Of a DNA stretch of 64,000 bases, positions 51,523 to 60,544 are shown piece after piece. Numbering within the stretch: the first letter of the stretch is position 1; each line of letters begins with the position of its first letter. The notes under the pieces were generated by a model that worked only from the letters and a program-made list of their open reading frames with translations, did not search any database and had not been told where the DNA came from. Source of the stretch: Burkholderia arboris (GTDB taxonomy: Bacteria > Pseudomonadota > Gammaproteobacteria > Burkholderiales > Burkholderiaceae); the NCBI RefSeq assembly GCF_902499125.1, contig NZ_CABVPX010000023.1, forward strand, positions 1 to 64,000, in the 5' to 3' direction. The translations under genes and the position numbers were made by a program.

Positions 51523-52341
51523 TCACAGGTCGGCCGGCAGCGCCGCGTGCAGCCACTTCTGCGACAACGTGTTCAGCGTGCCGCTCTTCTTCGCGCCGGC
51601 GATCGCGTCGTTGACCTTCTGCATCAGGCGCGCTTCGTTCTTGTTCAGGCCGACGTGATCGGGCGAGCTGAACAGCGAGAACTTCTGTTCCGGATCGATC
51701 GACGGATGACGCGCGATGATCGTTGCGCCGACGTCGTTGCCGACCACCAGCAGCTGCGCCTGTCCCGACAGGAACGCCGCGATCGCACCGTTCGGATCGT
51801 CGAAGCGCTTGATCGTCGCGCTCGGCGGCGCGACCTTGCTGACGCTCAGGTCTTCGAGCGTACCGCGCGCGACCGCGACCGATTTGCCGGCGAGATCGGC
51901 GGTGCCCTTCACGGCGAGCGACTTCGGGCCGAATACCGCAAGGTAGTACGGCGCGTATGCGTTCGAGAAGTCGATCACCTTCGCGCGTTCCGGCGTCTGT
52001 CCGACCGACAACAGCATGTCGGTCTTGCGGTCGGCGAGATAGGCCATCCGGTTGTCGCCGGTGACCTGCACGAGCTCGACCTTCGCGTTGAGCGCCTTGC
52101 CGATCAGCGTCGCCATGTCGATGTCGTAACCTTGCGGCTTCATGTCGGGGCCGATCGAGCCGAACGGCGGGTAGTCCTCGAACACGCCGATGCGCACGAC
52201 GCCGGATTTCGCGATCGTGTCGAGTGCGTCGGCATGTGCGAGCGGCGCGACGGCGGCGAGACCCGCCGCGCAGGTGCAGACGAGGGCGGTGCGGGCGAGC
52301 AGGCGTCGCACGAGACGGTGGGCTTGGGTCGATGCGTTCAT
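51523..52341 (-). CDS. Polar amino-acid ABC transporter binding protein
   Basis: Periplasmic solute-binding protein of 272 aa (SBP_bac_3). A signal peptide precedes ADALDTIAKSGVVRIGVFED. PPFGSIGPDMKPQGYDIDMA and GDNRMAYLADRKTDMLLSV are family blocks; the carboxylate-binding Arg lies in the latter region (NRMAYL). It begins the second ABC set. Family members bind glutamate, glutamine, arginine or histidine; the ligand here is not decided. Confidence 0.93.
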   Translation of the reverse strand: MNASTQAHRLVRRLLARTALVCTCAAGLAAVAPLAHADALDTIAKSGVVRIGVFEDYPPFGSIGPDMKPQGYDIDMATLIGKALNAKVELVQVTGDNRMAYLADRKTDMLLSVGQTPERAKVIDFSNAYAPYYLAVFGPKSLAVKGTADLAGKSVAVARGTLEDLSVSKVAPPSATIKRFDDPNGAIAAFLSGQAQLLVVGNDVGATIIARHPSIDPEQKFSLFSSPDHVGLNKNEARLMQKVNDAIAGAKKSGTLNTLSQKWLHAALPADL

Positions 52342-52381
52342 GATGGAGTCCTTGTTGCTGCGCTGGGGAAAGAACAGGAAA

Positions 52382-53455
52382 TCAGGCGCCGCGTGCGGCG
52401 ATCAGCTTGCATGCATGCGCGGGTAGCTCGGCGGCGACCGGCATGCCGACGTGCAGGTCGGGCGTTTCGCGCGGCGTCGTCGCGGCCGTCAGCGTGAAGC
52501 CGCGGCAATCGATCGTCGCCTCGATCGACGCGCCGACGTCGCGCACGAACGTGACTGTGCCGGCGAGCGTGTTCGGCGCGGACGGCGAGACCGAGGCCGC
52601 GCGCACGCACACGTCCTCGGGGCGAATCAGCAGGCGCACGGCGTCGTCCGCGCGCGGCGCGTCGGGCGCGCGCCGGATCGCGAGCCGTTGTCCGCCCGGC
52701 AGCACGATCGCGTCGTCTCCGTCGCACGCGACCGGTAGGATGTTGCCGAGGCCGATGAAGTCGGCGACGAATTCGTTGACCGGATCGCGGTAGATGTCGA
52801 GCGGCCGGCCCACCTGCTGTATCCGGCCTTTCTCCATCACGACGATCTCGTCGGCCATCGTCATCGCTTCGCGCTGGTCGTGCGTGACCATGATCGTCGT
52901 GATGCCGAGCCGTTGCTGGAGCAGCCGGATCTCGACCTGCATCGCCTCGCGCAGCTTCGCGTCGAGCGCCGACAACGGTTCGTCGAGCAGCAGCAGGCGC
53001 GGCGACGACGCGATCGCGCGTGCAATCGCGACGCGCTGGCGCTGCCCGCCCGAGAGTTGCGTGACGAGCCGGTCGGCCATGTGCGGAAGCTGGATCAACT
53101 CCAGCAACTCGGCGACGCGCCGCGCCTGCGCGGCCTTGGCCGTCTTGCGCAGCCGCAGAGGGTACGCGATGTTCTGCGCGACGGTCATGTGCGGAAACAG
53201 CGCGAGCGACTGAAACACCATGCCGAAGTCGCGCCGGTTGGCGGGCACGTTCGTGAGGTCGTGGCCGGCGAACGTCAGGGTGCCGGAGGTCGGCGTTTCC
53301 AGGCCGGCGATGATCCGCATCAGCGTGGTCTTGCCGCAGCCGGACGGGCCGAGGAAGCAGACAAGCTTGCCGTCCGGCACCGACAGGTCGACGTGATCGA
53401 CCGCATACGCCTGATGGAAGCGCTTCGTCACGTTCTGGAGGATGAGCTGGGTCAT
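52382..53455 (-). CDS. Polyamine-type ABC transporter ATPase
   Basis: ATP-binding subunit of 357 aa, PotA/CysA type. Walker A is GPSGCGKTTLMRI, signature LSGGQRQRVAIARAI, Walker B LLLLDEPLSALD, and the switch region IMVTHDQREAMTMADEI. A C-terminal TOBE domain (VRLLIRPEDVCVR) follows, as in spermidine/putrescine and iron importers. It is the last gene of the first ABC set, 40 nt behind the permease at 53496, and completes that importer. Confidence 0.93.
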   Translation of the reverse strand: MTQLILQNVTKRFHQAYAVDHVDLSVPDGKLVCFLGPSGCGKTTLMRIIAGLETPTSGTLTFAGHDLTNVPANRRDFGMVFQSLALFPHMTVAQNIAYPLRLRKTAKAAQARRVAELLELIQLPHMADRLVTQLSGGQRQRVAIARAIASSPRLLLLDEPLSALDAKLREAMQVEIRLLQQRLGITTIMVTHDQREAMTMADEIVVMEKGRIQQVGRPLDIYRDPVNEFVADFIGLGNILPVACDGDDAIVLPGGQRLAIRRAPDAPRADDAVRLLIRPEDVCVRAASVSPSAPNTLAGTVTFVRDVGASIEATIDCRGFTLTAATTPRETPDLHVGMPVAAELPAHACKLIAARGA

Positions 53456-53495
53456 GAGGGGTCCTTGCGCGGGCGGGAGCGGGGCAGGGCGCGCG

Positions 53496-54338
53496 TCAGA
53501 GCGCGACGCCCTTGTCGCCGACGAGTTTTTCGAGCATCCAGATCAGCGCGAAGTCGATCGCGACGGTGAACACGGCGAAGCAGAACACGGTCGGGTCGAG
53601 CGACGACACGGTGCGGCTGTAGAGCCAGACGGGCAGGGTCATCGTGTCGATGCTGTACAGGAAGAACGTCACCGTGAATTCGTTGAACGACACGATGAAC
53701 GCGAACAGCATCCCGGCGAGAATGCCGGGCCGCATCAGTGGCAGCACGACGTCGACGAGCGCGCGGCGCGGGCTCGCGCCCATCAGGCACGCGGCTTCCT
53801 CGAAGTCGGGGCCGATCGAGGCGACCGAGGCGGCGCAGTTCTTCACGGTGAACGGCAGCGTCAGGATCACGTGGGCGACGACGAGCCGCGCGATGCCGAG
53901 TTCGACCGGCAGCGCGTTGAACACGATCAGCAGCGCGAGGCCGAGCATCACGAGCGGATAGACGATCGGCAGCGCGACGAGCTGCTCGACGAGCGTCTTG
54001 CCGCGGAAGCGGTAGCGCGACAGTGCGTACGCCGCGGGTACCGACACGGCGGTCGCGATCAGCATCGTCGCGACCGCGACGACGAGGCTCGTCGTCAACG
54101 CGGCGCCCATCGACTGCGCGCTGCCCGCGTCTGACGAGACGAACGTCTGCCATGCGGCGCGATACCAGTGCAGGCTGAATTCACGCGGCGGGAATTCGAG
54201 CGTGCCCGACGCGCCGAACGACATCGTGATCATCGTCAGGATCGGCAGCGCGGCGAGGAACAGCACGAGCGTCGCGAGTGCCCCCGTTACGCGTCCGAGG
54301 CGGCCGGGCATGGGCGTGCGCAGGAGCAGGGCGTTCAT
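53496..54338 (-). CDS. Polyamine-type ABC permease (PotC-like)
   Basis: Membrane subunit of 280 aa with six helices. FPPREFSLHWYRAAWQTF is the typical PotC/PhnV N-terminal block, and EEAACLMGASPRRALVDVVLPLM is the EAA loop. The start at 54338 overlaps the stop of the upstream permease by 4 nt. It pairs with the PotB-like permease in a heterodimer. Confidence 0.93.
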   Translation of the reverse strand: MNALLLRTPMPGRLGRVTGALATLVLFLAALPILTMITMSFGASGTLEFPPREFSLHWYRAAWQTFVSSDAGSAQSMGAALTTSLVVAVATMLIATAVSVPAAYALSRYRFRGKTLVEQLVALPIVYPLVMLGLALLIVFNALPVELGIARLVVAHVILTLPFTVKNCAASVASIGPDFEEAACLMGASPRRALVDVVLPLMRPGILAGMLFAFIVSFNEFTVTFFLYSIDTMTLPVWLYSRTVSSLDPTVFCFAVFTVAIDFALIWMLEKLVGDKGVAL

Positions 54339-55261
54339 CGGTTCACCTCGCCGGAACGTTGCAGGGTGCGCACGAGGCGCTGGGAAACCGCCATGACGAC
54401 GAGCGTCGCGCCCATCAGCACGATGCCCGATGCCGATGCGGCCGGCCAGTTGAGCAGCGGTGCGACCTGGTCGTGCACGAGCACCGCGAGCATCGGCACG
54501 CGCCGGCCACCGAGCAGCAGCGGCACCGCGAATGCGCTGGCGTTGTACGCGAACACGAGCAGCGCACCCGAGACGAGGCCGGGCATCGCGAGCGGCAGCG
54601 TCACGTGCCGCAGCGTTTGCCAGCGGCTCGCGCCGAGCGTCGCGGCGGCTTCGTCGTACGCGCGGGACACCGCGCGCAGCGCGCTCGACAGCGGCAGCAC
54701 CGCGAGCGGGAACGCGGTCTGGATCAGGCCGAGCAGCACGCCGTGCTCGCGGTACAGCAATTGCAGCGGCCGCCCGATCATGCCGGTGGCGAGCAGCGCG
54801 CGGTTGAGCAACCCGGCCGGGCCGAGCATCACGAGCCAGCCGTACCCTTGCAGCAGCAGGTTCACGAGCAGCGGCAGCAGTACGCCGGCGAGTAGCAGCC
54901 GGCGCGCGAGCCGCGATTCGGTGCGCGCCATCGCGAGCGCAACCGGGATCGCGAGCAGCACCGCGCATACCATGCTCTGGAACGCGAGACGCAGCGTGAG
55001 CCACAGCGACGTCGTGAAGTACGGATCCGCGAGATCGGCGTAGTTCTGCAGCGTGAAGGTCCGCCATTCGTCGCCGGACACGCCGACGCTCATTCGCAAC
55101 ACCGTGAGCGTCGCGGCGGCAAGCACCGCGAGGAACGCGAGGATCGGTGCGAGCAGCAGCCACGGCGGCATGCCGGCCAGCGCGGCGGCGGTGTCGGGGT
55201 CGGCACCGGCCGTTCCGGCGCCGGCCGACCCTGCATCGCGGGGGGAGGGCAGGGAGGCCAT
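54335..55261 (-). CDS. Polyamine-type ABC permease (PotB-like)
   Basis: Membrane subunit of 308 aa with six helices. An extra N-terminal Ala/Gly-rich stretch of about 30 residues precedes the first helix. ARTESRLARRLLLAGVLLPL and the EAA loop AATLGASRWQTLRHVTLPLA are family features. It starts 4 nt after the binding-protein gene's stop, so expression is tightly coupled. Confidence 0.92.
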   Translation of the reverse strand: MASLPSPRDAGSAGAGTAGADPDTAAALAGMPPWLLLAPILAFLAVLAAATLTVLRMSVGVSGDEWRTFTLQNYADLADPYFTTSLWLTLRLAFQSMVCAVLLAIPVALAMARTESRLARRLLLAGVLLPLLVNLLLQGYGWLVMLGPAGLLNRALLATGMIGRPLQLLYREHGVLLGLIQTAFPLAVLPLSSALRAVSRAYDEAAATLGASRWQTLRHVTLPLAMPGLVSGALLVFAYNASAFAVPLLLGGRRVPMLAVLVHDQVAPLLNWPAASASGIVLMGATLVVMAVSQRLVRTLQRSGEVNR

Positions 55262-55265
55262 GTCG

Positions 55266-56363
55266 TTATGCCGAGAAGAGGCCCGTGTAGCGCTTGATCC
55301 ACGCGGGCTGGACGGCCGCGAGCGCCTTGTCGTCGTGCAGCAAGGCCTTCTCCGCGATCTGCTGCGGCGACGGCACGAACGCGCGGCTTTCCGCGGGAAT
55401 CACGGCCTTGCCGTTCACCGGGCCGTTCAGCACATCGGCCGCCATCCGGCCCTGCACGCCCGCGTCGAGCGAATGGTTGATGAACGCATGAATCAGGTCG
55501 AGGTCGCCCGGGTGCGCCTTCGGGATCACGGTGAACATCAGTTGCGTCGCGAAGCCTTCCTTCATCCCGTACGTCACGCCCATCTTGTAGTCGGGCTTGC
55601 GGATCTGGTCCGGGAAGAACGCGGGCGAATAGATGCCGCCGATGTCGAGCGAGCCGGTGCGGAACAGGTCGGCTACCTGGTTCGGGTTTTCGCCGAGCGT
55701 CATCACGCGATCCTTCAACTGCGCGAGCTTCCTGAATCCCGGATCGATGTTCTGCTGCGAACCACCGGCCAGCTTCGCGGCGATGATCGCGAGGTCGACC
55801 GCTTCGGCCCACTCGGGCGGCGGCAGGAACAGGCGGCCCGCATACTTCGGATCCCACAGTGCCTCGTAGCTCGACGGCGCGCTCTTCACGGTCGCCGTGT
55901 TGTAGATCAGCCCGTCCGACCACAGCAGGTAGCCGATGCCGAAGCCGTTCGCGCCGGTGCGGTATTGCGGCGCGACGTCCTTCAGGTTCGGCAGCCGGTT
56001 CAGGTCCGGCTTCGCGAGCAGGCCCGCATCGGCGAGACCCGCCGCGCCCACGCCGGCGAGCGTGATGACATCGTAGGTCGGCCGTTCACCCGCGGCCTTG
56101 ACCTTCGCGACCATGCCCGACGTGCCGTCCGCACGATCGGCGATCACGCGTGCGCCGGTCTGCTTGCTGAAGGTTTCCGCGATGTTGCGCAGCGCGGCCG
56201 CGCCGGTATCGTCCGACCAGGTGAGCAGGCGCAGCGTCTTGCCGGCGAAGCTGCTCGACTGTGCCTTCGCAGTACTGATGAACGGCATCGGAAGGGCGGA
56301 TGCGGCGAGTGCCGTGCCGAGGGTTTTGATCACCTGCCTTCTGCCCGCCTTGAAGTGTTGCAT
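55266..56363 (-). CDS. Polyamine-type ABC binding protein, Tat-exported
   Basis: Periplasmic binding protein of 365 aa (PotD/SBP_bac_8 group). The N terminus has RRQVIKTLGTALAASALPMP, a twin-arginine-like signal ending near AKAQ. Domain pattern: RLLTWSDDTGAAALRNIAET, FGIGYLLWSDGLIYNTATVK and a C-terminal VQPAWIKRYTGLFSA. Ligands of this group are polyamines, aminobutyrate-like compounds or opines. Since the two enzyme genes upstream fit arginine breakdown, 4-guanidinobutyrate, agmatine or arginine are plausible ligands; this is inference. Confidence 0.9.
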   Translation of the reverse strand: MQHFKAGRRQVIKTLGTALAASALPMPFISTAKAQSSSFAGKTLRLLTWSDDTGAAALRNIAETFSKQTGARVIADRADGTSGMVAKVKAAGERPTYDVITLAGVGAAGLADAGLLAKPDLNRLPNLKDVAPQYRTGANGFGIGYLLWSDGLIYNTATVKSAPSSYEALWDPKYAGRLFLPPPEWAEAVDLAIIAAKLAGGSQQNIDPGFRKLAQLKDRVMTLGENPNQVADLFRTGSLDIGGIYSPAFFPDQIRKPDYKMGVTYGMKEGFATQLMFTVIPKAHPGDLDLIHAFINHSLDAGVQGRMAADVLNGPVNGKAVIPAESRAFVPSPQQIAEKALLHDDKALAAVQPAWIKRYTGLFSA

Positions 56364-56513
56364 GGCCGTCTCCTGATGAACGATGCCGTGTGGTTCGATG
56401 CCGCTCGCCGAACGGCGGCGCGGGGTGTGGATGAACTGTAGGGAGGTCAAATTTCCGCAACAAACGAAATATCCGCATGCGCGGCATGACATAAACGCAT
56501 GGGCTGCGCGACC

Positions 56514-57986
56514 TCAGCGGGCCGGCAACATGACCTGCTTGATCTCCTGGAACGCGGCCAGCCCGAACGGACCGAGCTCGCGTCCGATGCTGCTGCGCTT
56601 GTAGCCGCCCCATGAGGTTTGCGGATAGATCAGCTGCGGCGTGTTGATCCACACGACGCCTGCCTCGAGCGCGTCGGCGACCCGCTTGCCGCGTGCCGTG
56701 TCGCGCGTGACGACGGTGGCGACGAGCCCGTACTCGGTATCGTTGGCGGCCGCGATCGCGTCGTCTTCGGTGTCGAACGCGCGTACGCACAGCACCGGGC
56801 CGAAGATTTCCTCATACCAGAGCGTGCTGTCGGCCGGCACGTCGGCGAACAGCGCGGGCCGGATGAAGTAGCCGGGGCCGTCGAGCACGTCGCCGCCCGT
56901 CACGAGCCGCGCGCCGTCGGCCCGGCCTTGCGCGATGTGGCGCTTCACGCGTTCGTATTGCGCGCGGTTCGTCAGCGGACCCATCTGCACGCCGGGCGAG
57001 AACGGCGGGCCGACGACGGTCGCGTCGATCCGCCGCGCGAGGCGCGCGATCAGCTCGCGGGCGAGCGGGGCGGCGACGAGCACGCGCGAGGTTGCCGAAC
57101 ACATCTGCCCGGCGTTGAAGAGGCCGCCGCCCGCGATCAGTTCGACCGCATGATCGAGATCGGCATCGTCGAACACGACGATCGACGACTTGCCGCCGAG
57201 TTCGAGGCCGACGCCCTTTATCGTGTCGGCGGCCGTTTTCATGACCTGTGCGCCGACCGCCGTGCTGCCGGTAAACGACACCTTCGCGACGAGCGGATGC
57301 GCACACAGCCGCGCGCCGACATCGTGGCCGGTGCCCGTCACGACGTTCAGCACGCCAGGCGGCAGGCCGGCCTCGGCGACGATCGCGGCGAGTTCGAGTT
57401 CGGGCAGCGGCGTGATCTCGGACGGCTTCAGCACGACGGTGCAACCGGCCGCGAGCGCGGGCGCGAGCTTCCACGCGGTCGTCACCATCGGGAAATTCCA
57501 CGGCACGATCAGCGCGGCGACGCCGGCGGGTTCACGCCGGATCCACGCACGATGGTCGCCGCCGGGCAGCGGCACCTCGGTTTCGCCGTCCATGTCGAGG
57601 CGGTCCGCGAGGCCTGCGTAGTAGTCGAAGGTGGCGATCACGTCCGCGACGTCGATCTCGGCTTCGGCGAATGGCTTGCCGTTGTTGAGCGACTGCAGTG
57701 TCGCGAGCCGCACGCGGCGCGCTTCGACACCGCGTGCGATCGCGCGGAGCAGGGCCGCGCGCACGGCGCCGGTTGTGCGTTTCCAGCCGGAAAACGCGCG
57801 CGATGCGGCTTGCACGGCACGCTCGACGTCTGCCTCGCCGCCCGCGCTAACGTCGGCGAGGACCGCTTCCGTCGACGGATCGACGACGGGCAGCGTCGCG
57901 CCGCTGAAGCTCGTGCGCCACGTACCGTCGATGAAATGGTGCGTGTGCAGAGGCGGATCGATCGCGAGATCGGGCGTCGTGCTCAT
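56514..57986 (-). CDS. Aldehyde dehydrogenase next to AruI-like enzyme
   Basis: NAD(P)-dependent aldehyde dehydrogenase of 490 aa. IVPWNFPMVTTAWKLAPALA binds the cofactor, LELGGKSSIVVF carries the general-base Glu, and GGGLFNAGQMCSATSRVLVA the catalytic Cys. YEEIFGPVLCVRAF and SWGGYKRSSIGRELG close the motif set. It resembles betaine-aldehyde/guanidinobutyraldehyde dehydrogenases such as KauB. Its start overlaps the AruI-like stop by 4 nt (ATGA), so it should oxidise the aldehyde that this decarboxylase makes. Confidence 0.92.
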   Translation of the reverse strand: MSTTPDLAIDPPLHTHHFIDGTWRTSFSGATLPVVDPSTEAVLADVSAGGEADVERAVQAASRAFSGWKRTTGAVRAALLRAIARGVEARRVRLATLQSLNNGKPFAEAEIDVADVIATFDYYAGLADRLDMDGETEVPLPGGDHRAWIRREPAGVAALIVPWNFPMVTTAWKLAPALAAGCTVVLKPSEITPLPELELAAIVAEAGLPPGVLNVVTGTGHDVGARLCAHPLVAKVSFTGSTAVGAQVMKTAADTIKGVGLELGGKSSIVVFDDADLDHAVELIAGGGLFNAGQMCSATSRVLVAAPLARELIARLARRIDATVVGPPFSPGVQMGPLTNRAQYERVKRHIAQGRADGARLVTGGDVLDGPGYFIRPALFADVPADSTLWYEEIFGPVLCVRAFDTEDDAIAAANDTEYGLVATVVTRDTARGKRVADALEAGVVWINTPQLIYPQTSWGGYKRSSIGRELGPFGLAAFQEIKQVMLPAR

Positions 57987-59677
57987 TGCTGCACCTGACC
58001 GAACCAGGTTGCCTCGTCGATTTCGATCACGGTCGGAATCGCGCGTGTTGCGGCGTCGCGCAGCGCCATGGACAGCGCGTCGGGCGTCGCGGCTGCTTGC
58101 GCCGCGCAGCCGAAACCGCGTGCGAGTGCCTGGAAATCGGGCGTATAGGGATCGACGCCGACCGGCGTGATGTCGCGCGCGACCATGTATTTGCGGATCT
58201 CTCCGTAGCCGCGGTTGTTCCAGACGATCACGATCACCGGCACGCGTGCCTCGACCGCGCTCGCGAGCTCCGGCAGCGTGAACTGCAGGCCGCCGTCACC
58301 GATCAGGCATACGACCGGCCGCGCAGGCGCGGCAAGCTTGGCGCCGATCGCGGCGGGCAGCCCGTAGCCGAGCGTGCCGTAGCCGGTCGACGAGTTGAAC
58401 CAGCTGCGTGGCGCCGGCGCATCGTGCGTGAAATTGCCGACGTAGACGGGGCTCGTCGAATCGCCCGCGACGATCGCGCCGGGCAGCGCCGCGACGATCG
58501 TGTCGATCAGCCGCGCCTGCGCGCGCGCGGGGCCGTCGTGGCCGGATGCGATCGCGGCGCGCACAGCGGCCACTCGAGGCGCGCCCCAGCCGGCCTCGGG
58601 TGTCGGCGCCGGCCGTTCGTGCAGTCGGGTCGACAGCGCGCCGAGCGCCAGCCGGGAATCGCCGGCGATGGCGATTTCCGCGCGTGCGTTGCGCATCAGC
58701 TGTTGCGCGTCGATGTCGATGCGGATCAACCGGCCGTCGATCGCGAAGCCGCCGTCGAACGTGACGTCGTAATCGGTTTCGCCAAGCTCGGTGCCGACGG
58801 CGAGCACCACGTCGGCGTCGCGGATCGCCGCGCGGGTGGCCGGCAGCGACTGGGTGGAGCCGATCAGCAACGGGTGGCCGGCCGGCAGCAACCCCTTTGC
58901 GTTGATCGTCAGCGCGACCGGCGCGTGCAGGCGTTCGGCGAGTTCGCGCAGTTCCGCCGCTGCGCGGATGGCGCCGCCGCCCGCGAGGATCAGCGGCCGG
59001 CGCGCGTGCGCGAGCAGGTCGGCGGCCGCCCCGAGCGCATTCGCATCCGGCGCGGGTCGCGCGGGCAGCGCGAGCGGCGCGGCGGGCAGCGCCGGTGCCG
59101 GCATCACGATCACGTCGAGCGGAATTTCGATATGCACGGGCCGCGGCCGCGCGCCTTCGAAAACCGCGAATGCGCGCGCGAGCACCTGCGGCAGGTCGGC
59201 CGCGTCGAGCAGCGTGTGCGAGAACGCGGTGAGTCCCGCAAACACGTCGCGCTGCGATGGCAGTTCGTGCAGGCGGCCGTCGCCGCTGCCGAGTTCGCGC
59301 CGTGCGTTGACGCTCGAGATCACCAGCATCGGGATCGAATCCGCGTAGGCCTGTGCCATCGCGGTCGCGATATTGGTCATCCCCGGCCCGGTGATGATGA
59401 AGCAGACACCCGGCCGGCCCGTGACGCGTGCGTAGCCGTCGGCCATGAAGCCGGCCCCCTGTTCGTGGCGCGGCGTTACATGGCGTATCGACGAGGCGGC
59501 CAGGCCGCGATAGAGCTCGACGGTATGCACGCCGGGAATGCCGAACACGCATTCGACGCCCTGGCGCTCGAGCAGGTCGACGAGCGCTTCGCCACAGGTG
59601 CGGGGGTGGGCAGTGAACGGTGCCGCCGTGGCCGTACGGGCCTCGGCGATGCAGGAGACGGTGGCAGGATGGTTCAT
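57983..59677 (-). CDS. aruI: ThDP enzyme, 5-guanidino-2-oxopentanoate decarboxylase-like
   Basis: Thiamin-diphosphate enzyme of 564 aa. The N-terminal pyrimidine-binding domain has GVECVFGIPGVHTVELYRGL and the catalytic Glu in VTPRHEQGAGFMADGYAR. A central domain follows, then the PP domain with GDGGLQFTLPELASAVE and NNRGYGEIR (the GDG-N metal site). It is close to AruI, which decarboxylates the 2-oxo acid of arginine to 4-guanidinobutyraldehyde. The partner transaminase AruH is not in the window. Acetolactate synthase is less likely because no small subunit is present and the FGIPGVHTVELY block fits AruI. Confidence 0.85.
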   Translation of the reverse strand: MNHPATVSCIAEARTATAAPFTAHPRTCGEALVDLLERQGVECVFGIPGVHTVELYRGLAASSIRHVTPRHEQGAGFMADGYARVTGRPGVCFIITGPGMTNIATAMAQAYADSIPMLVISSVNARRELGSGDGRLHELPSQRDVFAGLTAFSHTLLDAADLPQVLARAFAVFEGARPRPVHIEIPLDVIVMPAPALPAAPLALPARPAPDANALGAAADLLAHARRPLILAGGGAIRAAAELRELAERLHAPVALTINAKGLLPAGHPLLIGSTQSLPATRAAIRDADVVLAVGTELGETDYDVTFDGGFAIDGRLIRIDIDAQQLMRNARAEIAIAGDSRLALGALSTRLHERPAPTPEAGWGAPRVAAVRAAIASGHDGPARAQARLIDTIVAALPGAIVAGDSTSPVYVGNFTHDAPAPRSWFNSSTGYGTLGYGLPAAIGAKLAAPARPVVCLIGDGGLQFTLPELASAVEARVPVIVIVWNNRGYGEIRKYMVARDITPVGVDPYTPDFQALARGFGCAAQAAATPDALSMALRDAATRAIPTVIEIDEATWFGQVQQ

Positions 59678-59903
59678 GGATCGTGGGGTGTCGGTTGGGA
59701 GGGTGAGTGGCCCGTACCGCAAGCGAGGGGCATGAAGCGGATTGTCGGCGTCGATCCGGGGCGCCAACAATCGATTAGTTTTCATGCGCGGCATGAGCGC
59801 CGTGCATGGCGGAGACGACACATCGCCAAACCGCGGGAAAGTATTCCCGCGAAGAAATCACTGAACCGGCTTACGTCAGCAGCGTGCGCGCCCAGCGTGG
59901 ATT

Positions 59904-60291
59904 TGACCTGCGGCGGAATTTTGTAGCCAATCAGGCAGTGAGTCTCGCGTCGATATTATCGGAATCCAGCCAGGCTCGACGGACCGTGGCGGGAGGTTGA
60001 TAGCGATGTGCGCTATGGGGTCGACGCTCGTTGTAGAGCGGTCGCCAGCGTTCGATGAGCACCTTGGCTTCGGCGCGGCTGCGGAACCATTCCCGGTTCA
60101 GCAATTCGTCACGCAGTTTGCCGTTGAAGCTCTCGACGAACCCGTTTTGCCACGGACTGCCTGGCCTCTCGGCCTCTCGCAAGATGCGGATGATCTGCTC
60201 GTCGGTAAATCGCTTCTTCATCGAGTTCTCCTTGCTTCCAGGATAAAAGAGAACTCACTTGCCAAATGGCTACAAGAAACGCATCAGGTCA
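59904..60291 (-). mobile_element. Internally deleted IS3-family mini-element
   Basis: A 388-bp element with both ends kept (TGACCTG at 59904, CAGGTCA at 60291; imperfect inverted repeats around TTGTAGCCAA / TTGGCTACAA-like sequence). A single open frame (59931-60221, 96 aa) fuses the OrfA start MKKRFTDEQIIRILREAE to the OrfB end beginning PGSPWQNGFVESFNGK. About 800 bp are missing inside. Its 3' part is nearly identical to 41203-41460 in opposite orientation. No target duplication flanks it. It cannot move by itself. Confidence 0.88.
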
Positions 60292-60544
60292 TCCCGCGTA
60301 TCTGGAACAGGACTTCACGGTCGAGACGCCGAATCACTACATGGTGCGGCTTGCGCCGATCCAGCGCGCGGAGTTCCGGATCTACGCGCAGAAGCCCGAC
60401 GCGCAGGTGCGCCGGCGCCTCGTGATGGAAATCGGCGAGCCGTGTCTGTTATTGAGGCGCCCCACGTGGGTCGACGAGCATGTCGCGACGTCGGTGCGCT
60501 TGTGGCATCCGGCATCGCGGTTTCATCTGGCGGGGAAGGTGTGA
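60292..60544 (+). pseudogene. 3' fragment of GntR/HutC-family regulator
   Basis: The C-terminal UTRA ligand domain of a GntR regulator: YLEQDFTVETPNHYMVRLAP, GEPCLLLRRPTW and SVRLWHPASRFHLAGKV. It resembles HutC histidine-utilisation repressors. The winged-helix DNA-binding half is absent; the frame begins exactly at the end of the mini-IS at 60291. The fragment can no longer bind DNA as a repressor. Confidence 0.8.

Noticed and set aside
57983..59677. Acetolactate synthase large subunit
   Set aside because: No small-subunit gene, and the ATGA-coupled aldehyde dehydrogenase plus the GIPGVHTVELY block fit an AruI-like decarboxylase better.
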